From NCBI GenBank assembly GCA_035526665.1, contig DATLBY010000301.1, forward strand, positions 1-5,184: a stretch of 5,184 nucleotides of DNA. Direction: 5' to 3'. The position numbers were made by a program, and so were the translations under genes. This DNA comes from DATLBY01 sp035526665. Its GTDB lineage: Bacteria; Acidobacteriota; Terriglobia; Bryobacterales; Bryobacteraceae. The notes under the pieces are model-generated. The model did not search any database and was not told the origin of the DNA. It was given only the letters and a program-made list of their open reading frames with translations. The number at the start of each line of letters is the position of its first letter. Position 1 is the first letter of the stretch. Positions 1 through 5,184 of this stretch are shown one piece after another.

Positions 1-2914
1 TGGATTTTTCCAGGCCGCGATTGTAGTGATCCTGCGCCATTCCCTCGTTTGCAAAGTAGCTGTCCGAATCGGTCAGCAGCTTGGAAAGCGTGTAGTTCCA
101 ATTGAAGGTGAGTCCGTTTGAGAAACGCCGGTCTACTTTCAGGACCATCGCATGGTAAGTAGAGTGTCCGCTTTTGTCTCCATTTTGAACTCCCGTGACA
201 ATGGTGGAGTATTGCGGATACGGCCGGATGGCCTGCGCAACCGTGCCGGCAGATCCCCATAGTCTGGAAAAGCCGGCAAACGGCTCGCTGAAGCCGGCGG
301 CCGAGGCCGTGGTGGAGGTAATGTTGGACCTCAGAATATTTAGCGCCTGCGTGGGACCGTACCTGCCACTCAGGTCGTTCATGATCTGGGTGGGCGCCTG
401 ATTGTAGTTCAACAGGCCGGTCTGCAGGTGTGTTCCCATGTTGGCGTTGTAGGCGATCTCCACCACGGTGTTGGCGAGTGCCTCGCGCTGGACGGAGAAG
501 GTCCAGGAGAGGTTCTCGGGCGCGCGGGAGGGCTGATCGCCCTGCCACCAGTCCACGGTATTGCCGTTGGAGAAGGCGGGGTCGATCGAGGGGGGCAGGC
601 GGTACGACGGCAATCCCTGATCCCAATTGAAGGTGGGCGTGACGCCCGAGTTGCCGCTGGTGAACGGATACTGCCCTATAAAACCCGCGAAATGGCCGCT
701 GCCCTGGACCGCAGTGACACGGCTGAAGGATCGCCCGAAAGCGGTACGGAAGGTAGTCTTGCTATTAGGCGCATACGCGATTCCGATGCGCGGTCCGAAG
801 CCGCCATACCAGGTATCGGCCAGCGCACGCCGGTTCGCCCGTCCTTCGCCGGAGCCGGCAAACCAAAGGGCTCCGAGACGGCCGCCCGCGCCGGGATTCG
901 GAACCGTAGGGTTGAAATCGGAATATTCGTCGGATCCGGAGGTGGGCGCCGGCGTCAAGTCGTAGCGAAGCCCGAAATTGAGCGTGAGCTTACGTGTGAT
1001 GCGCCAATCGTCTTGCGCAAACAGACCATAGTAGGGAAAGTGCTGGTTCACAAGCCGTACCGTCTCTGTCCTGCCGGTGAGTGCGTCGCCCAACAGGAAG
1101 GACGCGAAGGAGCTGCCGCCTCCCGTAAGGAACGAGCTGGCGGCGGGAACACTGGTATTCAGGTAGCTGAAGCCGGCACGGCCGGCGATATCCTGCTGTC
1201 CAAAGCCGTTGGCGTTCTGGCTCTGAAACGCAAATCCGAATTTCATGGTGTGGGAGCCGCGTATATAGCTGAGGTCGTCTTTCAGGCTCCAGCCGGGCTG
1301 CTCCGTGCCGTTATAGGCGGTGCTGTTCCAGGAATCGAATTCAGAGAAGGTCACTCCGGGCAGGTTGACGTTGCAGTCCACGGCGCCCTTCATGCAAATC
1401 TTATCTTTCCAATTCTTTCCTGTGTTGATGGAGTAGCTGTCCTTGCGGAAAGCATTGGTGGAAAAGGAGGCGTGATTCACCATGCTTGCCGTCATGGTGT
1501 AATCGTGCGTGAGGCGATAGGCTTCCGTGCTCCAGGCCTGGATCTGACCGCTCCACAGTTCTCCAGGTAAACCGGTGGGCCCGTTGGGTCCCGGTTTGTT
1601 CTCGAAGTTTGTCATGTTCCAGAGGAAGCTGAGGCGCTGTTTGCTGCCCAGTGTTTGATCGCCCTTGACGCTCCATTTATCCGTGGGAGTAATCAGCGAA
1701 CCGCCGGTAGAAAGATAGTTTTGGCGAACGTATCCGCTGGTTCCGGGAGCGGCGCCCGTATTGGGGACGGCAAGCTGGCCATAAGGAATGAGCTTCTTTG
1801 AGAGCTCGCTGAAGCGATTTCCCGGAATTATATTTCCTGGAAACGGATCGCGAATGAAGCCGGTACCGGTGGCGTTGGGCTTGGTGGTGGCAGGGTCGTA
1901 GATCGGGATGAGCTTGCCTGTGGAATCGACCCATTTGCTGAAGTCTCCGCGGTACATCTCAGGTGTGGGAACGGAGAAGAAGTTGTCGGTGGAGCCGACG
2001 CGATTCCGGAATCCTTCAAAAGCGACGAAAAAGAAGGTTTTGTTGCGGCCATTGTAGAGTTTGGGAATAATCACCGGGCCGCTGGCGGTGCCGCCATAAT
2101 CGTTCTGGCGGTAGATGGCCCGGGTCTTGGCGAAGAAGCCGCGCGCGTCCAGCGCATCATTGCGGAGGAAGTCGTAAGCAACGCCGTGAAAGGTATTGGT
2201 GCCCGACTTGGATGCGAATGTCATAACACCGCCGCCGGCCTGGCCGTACTCGGCCTTGAATCCATTGGTATCCACGGTGAACTCGGTGAGAGCTTCGGTA
2301 GATGGCGTGTTGAGCGCCGCCTCCGCGGTATCGGAGGAGCGGTTGGTGCCTACGGAAACACCGTCGAGGGTAGCGTCCCAAGCGGCTGCCTGCCCGCCGC
2401 CGAGCGACATTCGCTGGCCGTCGCCCTTAGCCTCCGCGGCAACCGCGACCAGATTGAACGGACTGCGCATGGCTCCGCCCACTACCAGCGGCAGCTCGTC
2501 GACGAGTTTGTTCGCCACCTGGGTGGAGACTTTGGCATTGTCGGTCTGTAGCTGCACGGCCGAAGCCTGCACCTCGACGGTCTCGTTCACCTGCCCGAGC
2601 TGCAGCTGAGCGTCGACGCGGGTAGAGCTCGCGGCGGACACCACCACTTGGCTCTGACGGAAGCGCTTGAAGCCCGGGGCGGTGACGTCCAGTTGATACG
2701 TGCCGGGCGTCAGGTTCGGCACATTGAACTCACCGGCTGACGTACTGGCCGCAGTGTAGGCAGCACCGGTGTTGATATCAAGAATCGAGATCTGGGCACC
2801 GGCGATGCTGGCGCCGCCCGGATCCGTTATCAGCCCGCTGATGTTTCCCCGTTCACTCTGAGCCAGCAGCAGCGCGGCCATGGCTAGGGCGAGGGCGAGT
2901 CTACGAAATGTCAT
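1..2914 (-). CDS. Oar-like TonB-dependent receptor with N-terminal carboxypeptidase-regulatory-like domain (3' end outside window)
   Basis: I translated this frame codon by codon: 971 codons from the ATG at 2914-2912, with no stop or frameshift, still open at the left edge. Residues 1-18 look like a Sec signal peptide (two Arg, then an Ala/Leu-rich core ending LLLA, probable cut before Gln19; no lipobox Cys). Residues about 21-112 form a carboxypeptidase-regulatory-like beta-sandwich (NISGLITDPGGASIAGAQI, then GEFNVPNLTPGTYQLDV). A plug domain follows, with ELPL at 140-143, TLDGVSV near 182 and AEYGQAGGG at 221-229. The beta-barrel starts near SGTNTFHG (237-244) and includes KTFFFVAFEG (292-301), FAQDDWR (632-638) and WNYTLSK (939-945), all phrases typical of acidobacterial Oar-like receptors. 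Family members usually run about 1,050-1,200 residues, so roughly 100-200 C-terminal residues are missing. Expected role: energised outer-membrane uptake of a large ligand; the substrate cannot be told from sequence. I saw no convincing TonB box. The only two cysteines are at 507 and 514. Confidence 0.93.
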   Translation of the reverse strand, partial: MTFRRLALALAMAALLLAQSERGNISGLITDPGGASIAGAQISILDINTGAAYTAASTSAGEFNVPNLTPGTYQLDVTAPGFKRFRQSQVVVSAASSTRVDAQLQLGQVNETVEVQASAVQLQTDNAKVSTQVANKLVDELPLVVGGAMRSPFNLVAVAAEAKGDGQRMSLGGGQAAAWDATLDGVSVGTNRSSDTAEAALNTPSTEALTEFTVDTNGFKAEYGQAGGGVMTFASKSGTNTFHGVAYDFLRNDALDARGFFAKTRAIYRQNDYGGTASGPVIIPKLYNGRNKTFFFVAFEGFRNRVGSTDNFFSVPTPEMYRGDFSKWVDSTGKLIPIYDPATTKPNATGTGFIRDPFPGNIIPGNRFSELSKKLIPYGQLAVPNTGAAPGTSGYVRQNYLSTGGSLITPTDKWSVKGDQTLGSKQRLSFLWNMTNFENKPGPNGPTGLPGELWSGQIQAWSTEAYRLTHDYTMTASMVNHASFSTNAFRKDSYSINTGKNWKDKICMKGAVDCNVNLPGVTFSEFDSWNSTAYNGTEQPGWSLKDDLSYIRGSHTMKFGFAFQSQNANGFGQQDIAGRAGFSYLNTSVPAASSFLTGGGSSFASFLLGDALTGRTETVRLVNQHFPYYGLFAQDDWRITRKLTLNFGLRYDLTPAPTSGSDEYSDFNPTVPNPGAGGRLGALWFAGSGEGRANRRALADTWYGGFGPRIGIAYAPNSKTTFRTAFGRSFSRVTAVQGSGHFAGFIGQYPFTSGNSGVTPTFNWDQGLPSYRLPPSIDPAFSNGNTVDWWQGDQPSRAPENLSWTFSVQREALANTVVEIAYNANMGTHLQTGLLNYNQAPTQIMNDLSGRYGPTQALNILRSNITSTTASAAGFSEPFAGFSRLWGSAGTVAQAIRPYPQYSTIVTGVQNGDKSGHSTYHAMVLKVDRRFSNGLTFNWNYTLSKLLTDSDSYFANEGMAQDHYNRGLEKS

Positions 2915-2920
2915 TTCCCA

Positions 2921-2927
2921 CCTTCCT
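2921..2927 (-). promoter_or_regulatory. Shine-Dalgarno site of the TonB-dependent receptor
   Basis: Read on the minus strand this is AGGAAGG, six bases before the ATG at 2914. It supports that start over the in-frame Met12, which would remove most of the signal peptide. Confidence 0.75.
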
Positions 2928-2939
2928 CTTGTGCTGCCT

Positions 2940-2969
2940 GTCATATCACGTAAATCAGTTTTGAGGCAA
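2940..2969 (-). promoter_or_regulatory. Candidate promoter of the TonB-dependent receptor
   Basis: On the minus strand, a -35-like TTGCCT (2969-2964) lies 18 bases before a -10-like TATGAC (2945-2940). The -10 is preceded by TGA, giving an extended -10 (TGnTAT). Transcription would start near 2933, leaving a leader of about 19 bases that contains the AGGAAGG ribosome site. Each hexamer matches the sigma-70 consensus at 4 of 6 positions, so this is a prediction from pattern and spacing only. Confidence 0.45.
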
Positions 2970-2990
2970 GCCGGGAATGCTGGCTACCCA

Positions 2991-3050
2991 TTGTAAGTTC
3001 CCCGCGCGCAGCGCATTTGTAAGTTCATCAATACAGTGATATCCTTACAA
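2991..3050. repeat. Triple TTGTAAG repeat in the divergent promoter region (candidate operator array)
   Basis: The 10-mer TTGTAAGTTC occurs twice in direct orientation, at 2991-3000 and 3017-3026 (26 bp start to start). Its first seven bases recur inverted as CTTACAA at 3044-3050. The second and third copies make a 7-bp inverted repeat that brackets the candidate plus-strand promoter, where a bound repressor would block polymerase. The first copy lies upstream of the candidate receptor promoter. A related word, TTGCAAGTTA, occurs at 3795-3804 before the MFS gene. The repeats are directly visible; the regulatory role is inference and I do not assign a regulator family. Confidence 0.5.
3017..3045 (+). 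promoter_or_regulatory. Candidate promoter of the PEP-CTERM protein gene, nearly leaderless
   Basis: TTGTAA (3017-3022) and TATCCT (3040-3045) are separated by exactly 17 bases, and TGA before the -10 makes an extended -10 motif. The predicted start of transcription is near 3052, only about three bases before the ATG at 3055. This fits the lack of any Shine-Dalgarno sequence there. The -35 overlaps one TTGTAAGTTC repeat copy. Confidence 0.45.
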
Positions 3051-3054
3051 AGCT

Positions 3055-3645
3055 ATGAAGCTCACCACCTCGTTCTTATTCCTGGCTTCCCTTTGTAATG
3101 CCGGGCCAGTATATTATCTTGCGACTGATCAATCGGGGGCGCAGACTCAGATAGACGTGAATCATACCTCGACATGGCTGCTGACTCCTAATGTCGCCTT
3201 CGATTTCGGCGGCGGTTTGTTTACCATGAAAGACGGCTCCGGCACCTCGGCCAACGTCACCTTGTCCTTTTACCAGGGCGTGAACGCCAGCGGCACTTTA
3301 TTGGGCACCGTGCCGTTAACGGTCACCAGCTTTTGCGCACAGGTGTCGAATTGCGGGCAGTTTGCTTTCCATCAATTCTTTTTCGCTACTCCAATTCCGA
3401 TGGCGGCAGGCACAACGTACTTTGCGGCGCTGACTTCGCCAGCCCTTGACACCCAAAGCACGGCCTACTTTATCAAGAACAACACGTACTTTATCTCGGA
3501 CCAGGCCGGCACGGCGATTCAACCGTCGCCGGTGAGCTTCACCGCGGTTCCCGAGCCAGCTTCGCTCGCGTTAGTAGGGTTTGGGTCGCTCCTCTTATGG
3601 GGTGTACGTTCCCGGCGTTCGCGGTCTGCAGCTTCCGGCGCGTAA
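3055..3645 (+). CDS. Secreted PEP-CTERM sorting-domain protein, function unknown
   Basis: This 196-residue protein has a short signal peptide (MKLTTSFLFLASLCNA, probable cut before Gly17), a Thr/Ser/Asn-rich extracellular region predicted to be beta-rich, and a C-terminal PEP-CTERM sorting signal. The signal consists of VPEPAS at 165-170, a hydrophobic segment to about 184, and the Arg-rich tail RSRRSR at 185-190. In known systems such signals are recognised by an exosortase (EpsH/XrtA family) that removes the tail and anchors the protein at the cell surface; no exosortase is in this window. Cys94 and Cys100 may form a disulfide. I recognise no enzymatic motif, and a stretch like SFYQGVNASGTLLGTV resembles generic surface beta-sandwich domains. 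ATG 3055 is the first possible start after an in-frame TGA at 3037. No Shine-Dalgarno is visible. The gene is divergent from the TonB-dependent receptor and may share its control region. Confidence 0.9.
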   Translation: MKLTTSFLFLASLCNAGPVYYLATDQSGAQTQIDVNHTSTWLLTPNVAFDFGGGLFTMKDGSGTSANVTLSFYQGVNASGTLLGTVPLTVTSFCAQVSNCGQFAFHQFFFATPIPMAAGTTYFAALTSPALDTQSTAYFIKNNTYFISDQAGTAIQPSPVSFTAVPEPASLALVGFGSLLLWGVRSRRSRSAASGA

Positions 3646-3667
3646 TCCGCATCGGTATCGAAGCCAA

Positions 3668-3749
3668 GCGAGATTGCTCCGTTCCAGCGTGGGGTCAGGA
3701 TGGTGAGACTTCGGCGACGGAGCTCTAACGTGGGAGGGAGCAATCTCGC
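3668..3749. repeat. 82-nt imperfect palindrome: REP/MITE-like element or structured RNA
   Basis: The ends, GCGAGATTGCTCC (3668-3680) and GGAGCAATCTCGC (3737-3749), are perfect 13-bp inverted repeats. Pairing continues inward after one G/G mismatch: 3682-3686 with 3731-3735 (one G-T wobble), then 3688-3690 with 3728-3730 past a bulged G3687. Inside, 3705-3707 pairs with 3723-3725 and CTTCG (3709-3713) with CGGAG (3718-3722), around a GCGA loop of the GNRA type. A 14-base unpaired strand (3691-3704) faces two bases. The element starts 22 bases after the PEP-CTERM stop. No T-tract follows, so it is not a standard intrinsic terminator. It could be a dispersed palindromic repeat, an mRNA 3'-end stabiliser, or part of the MFS gene leader. 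The fold was worked out by hand. Confidence 0.7.
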
Positions 3750-3786
3750 GCCCGCAATAGTTTCCCCAAACCTCCACCAAACCAAT

Positions 3787-3804
3787 TAACTTAGTTGCAA
3801 GTTA
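3787..3804. promoter_or_regulatory. Palindrome TAACTT-N6-AAGTTA upstream of the MFS gene (candidate operator)
   Basis: A perfect 6-bp inverted repeat with a six-base spacer lies 19-36 bases before the likely start codon. Its right half contains TTGCAAGTTA, which matches the TTGTAAGTTC repeats at 2991 and 3017 at eight of ten positions. This suggests, but does not show, that one DNA-binding protein acts on both plus-strand genes. I could not identify a convincing -35/-10 pair for the MFS gene. Confidence 0.35.
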
Positions 3805-3817
3805 CATGGCATCCATG

Positions 3818-3836
3818 ATGTGATGTTCGTTCACAT
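3818..3836. promoter_or_regulatory. Palindrome ATGTGA-N7-TCACAT spanning the MFS start codons
   Basis: This perfect 6-bp inverted repeat has a seven-base spacer and covers the candidate starts GTG 3820 and ATG 3823, and part of ATG 3835. It could be an operator or a hairpin over the translation start. It resembles a CRP/FNR-type site, but the spacer is one base too long for the TGTGA-N6-TCACA consensus. A palindrome this short may be chance. Confidence 0.25.
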
Positions 3837-5130
3837 GGCGACTGCTCCCTCCTCTATTCGACATCCCGCCGGGAAGGCTACGCACGCCCGTTACTGGGTG
3901 GTCGTCTTCGCCGTCACGCTCGCGATTCTGTCCTATATCGACCGGGTCTGCATCTCGCAGGCGGCGCCGGTGATCTCGCGGGACCTTGGGCTCACCAAGG
4001 TGCAGATGGGCTATGTTTTCTCGTCCTTTGCGGTGGCCTATGCCCTGTTCGAAATTCCGGGCGGCTGGATGGGAGATTGGATGGGGCCGCGAAAAGTGTT
4101 GATGCGGATCGTGATCTGGTGGTCGGCATTCACCGCGATTACCGGCTTCATGTGGGACTTTAAGTCGCTGTACATTGCACGCTTCCTGTTCGGCGCGGGT
4201 GAGGCAGGTTGCTTTCCGAATCTCACTAAGGCGTTCAGCACTTGGCTGCCCAACAGCGAGCGGGTTAGAACACAGGGAATCATGTGGATGTTCGCCCGCT
4301 GGGGCGGGGCATTCACCCCGCCGCTGGTAATCGCGGCATTCAAACTAATGTCCTGGCGCTGGGCCTTCGTGTGTTTCGGGGGGCTTGGGATTATCTGGGC
4401 GATCTTCTTTTACCTGTGGTTCCGGGATAACCCGCGCGACCACAAAAGTGTGAACGCCGGGGAACTGGCGCTGCTGGGTGGAAATGAAAACCTGGCTGCC
4501 GGACACGGCGATGTGCCGTGGGGGAAGCTGATCCGGTCGCGCACGGTGTGGCTGCTCTGGCTGCAATACTTCCTGCTCTCCTATCCCTGGTATTTCTACA
4601 TCACCTGGCTTCCCACGTATCTGCAGGAGCACCGGCACCTGAGTCCTGAGGTGAGCGCCAACTACGCCATCCTGCCGCTGTTCTTCGGCGGCCTGGGATC
4701 GATCTTCTGTGGTTTCATCTCGGCCCGGGTAGTGCGGATGACAGGCAGCGTGAAGAGGACCCGGCAGCTGTTGGCGTCGGCAGGATTCCTGGGCGCGGCG
4801 ATTATGCTGACCGTCTCTATCCATTCCGGCGATGCGCTGTACGGCATGGTCTTCATGGGTCTGGCAAGTTTCTGTAACGATCTGGTGATGCCGGGCGCGT
4901 GGGCCACTTGCATGGATATTGGAGGGAAGTACGCCGGCACCATGGCGGGCTCCATGAATATGATGGGCAACCTGGCAGGCTTCGTCGCCCCAACGGCGGG
5001 TCCGTATATTCTCCGGGCCACGGGCGGAGATTGGAATGCCGTGCTCTACACGATGGCAGGCGCTTACCTGGCCGGTACACTGTGCTGGCCGTTTATCGAT
5101 CCCGTGACTCCCATCGAGATCACAGAGTAG
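3823..5130 (+). CDS. MFS transporter, anion:cation symporter (ACS) family, probable organic-anion or sugar-acid permease
   Basis: This complete 12-helix inner-membrane transporter has 435 residues from ATG 3823, within the usual 420-460 of the family. SYIDRVCIS at the end of helix 1 matches the family's NYxDRxxxS pattern. GGWMGDWMGPRK is the MFS loop 2-3 motif A. RFLFGAGEAGCFPN in helix 4 is a hallmark of ACS members such as GudP, ExuT and DgoT. FARWGGAFTPPL follows in helix 5, a cytoplasmic loop lies between helices 6 and 7 (about 200-240), and GTMAGSMNMMGNLAGF forms helix 11. Known members take up hexuronates, glucarate, galactonate, tartrate or similar anions with protons; the substrate here is not determinable. 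The start is uncertain: GTG 3820, ATG 3823 and ATG 3835 are in frame and none has a clear Shine-Dalgarno. ATG 3835 (MATAPSS...) is equally reasonable and loses no helix. The stop is TAG 5128-5130. Confidence 0.93.
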   Translation: MFVHMATAPSSIRHPAGKATHARYWVVVFAVTLAILSYIDRVCISQAAPVISRDLGLTKVQMGYVFSSFAVAYALFEIPGGWMGDWMGPRKVLMRIVIWWSAFTAITGFMWDFKSLYIARFLFGAGEAGCFPNLTKAFSTWLPNSERVRTQGIMWMFARWGGAFTPPLVIAAFKLMSWRWAFVCFGGLGIIWAIFFYLWFRDNPRDHKSVNAGELALLGGNENLAAGHGDVPWGKLIRSRTVWLLWLQYFLLSYPWYFYITWLPTYLQEHRHLSPEVSANYAILPLFFGGLGSIFCGFISARVVRMTGSVKRTRQLLASAGFLGAAIMLTVSIHSGDALYGMVFMGLASFCNDLVMPGAWATCMDIGGKYAGTMAGSMNMMGNLAGFVAPTAGPYILRATGGDWNAVLYTMAGAYLAGTLCWPFIDPVTPIEITE

Positions 5131-5154
5131 AGGAAACACCCTTCCGCCCTCCGG

Positions 5155-5172
5155 CGTCCTCTTCACAGGACG
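5155..5172 (+). other. Small hairpin after the MFS gene, before a possible next start
   Basis: CGTCCT and AGGACG are perfect 6-bp arms around a CTTCAC loop, 24 bases after the MFS stop. No T-run follows, so it is a poor intrinsic terminator. It abuts GGGAG (5172-5176), which sits six bases before the final 'AT' of the window. If base 5185 is G, a gene would start there with a good ribosome site, in an operon with the transporter, and the hairpin would sit against that ribosome site. Confidence 0.35.
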
Positions 5173-5184
5173 GGAGAACTGCAT

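Noticed and set aside
428..1570. 380-codon plus-strand open frame
   Set aside because: It lies entirely antisense to the receptor, whose translation contains continuous recognisable TonB-receptor motifs. The plus-frame product shows no family motif and results from high-GC codon bias.
2857..2914. Receptor as a lipoprotein
   Set aside because: The signal peptide ends LLLAQ with no cysteine after the cleavage region, so a type I signal is more likely.
1..2914. Possible frameshift or pseudogene in the receptor
   Set aside because: Codon-by-codon translation is continuous over 971 residues in a single frame; the gene is cut only by the window edge.
3668..3749. Palindrome as a Rho-independent terminator
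   Set aside because: No run of T follows either arm on either strand, and the interior is far longer than a terminator loop.
3519..3785. 88-codon minus-strand frame overlapping the PEP-CTERM 3' end and the palindrome
   Set aside because: It covers the conserved PEP-CTERM tail on the other strand and reads through the inverted repeat; no motif or ribosome site supports it.
3818..3836. CRP/FNR-type binding site
   Set aside because: The half-sites TGTGA and TCACA are separated by seven rather than six bases and overlap the start codon, so I call it only a generic palindrome.
4345..5184. 279-codon minus-strand open frame
   Set aside because: It is antisense to the well-supported MFS transporter, and its product is a low-complexity His/Arg/Gln-rich sequence without recognisable domains.
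1..5184. CRISPR array, tRNA, rRNA, transposase or toxin-antitoxin genes
   Set aside because: I saw no regularly spaced direct repeats with spacers, no tRNA- or rRNA-like sequence, and no transposase or toxin-antitoxin motifs in any plausible frame.

Overview
This window looks like chromosomal DNA from an acidobacterium, probably near Bryobacterales/Solibacter. The sequence shows a very large Oar-like TonB-dependent receptor with an N-terminal carboxypeptidase-regulatory-like domain, a family greatly expanded in that phylum. Beside it lie a PEP-CTERM-anchored secreted protein and an ACS-type MFS organic-anion transporter, in moderately high-GC coding sequence. The taxonomic call is inference; there is no rRNA or other marker here.

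Layout: positions 1-2914 (minus strand) hold the first 971 codons of the receptor, running off the left edge without an internal stop or frameshift. Positions 2915-3054 are a compact divergent promoter region. It has two facing promoter candidates with the same GTGATAT core at the -10, and three copies of TTGTAAG (two direct within a 10-bp repeat, one inverted). Positions 3055-3645 (plus) encode a 196-residue secreted PEP-CTERM protein that lacks a Shine-Dalgarno sequence and may be translated from an almost leaderless mRNA. Positions 3646-3822 are noncoding and contain an 82-nt, highly self-complementary element (3668-3749) and two short palindromes next to the following start. Positions 3823-5130 (plus) encode a complete 12-TM MFS transporter. 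The last 54 bases carry a small hairpin and a ribosome-binding-like GGGAG ending at 'AT', so another gene may begin exactly at the right edge.

Working picture (inference): the receptor would move a large or scarce ligand across the outer membrane, the PEP-CTERM protein would be displayed at the cell surface, and the MFS protein would take a small organic anion, such as a sugar acid, across the inner membrane. TTGYAAGTT-like words upstream of both plus-strand genes hint at shared regulation. No gene family here is clearly new. The most interesting signals are noncoding: the structured 82-nt element and the operator-like repeats. I see no complete undescribed system.
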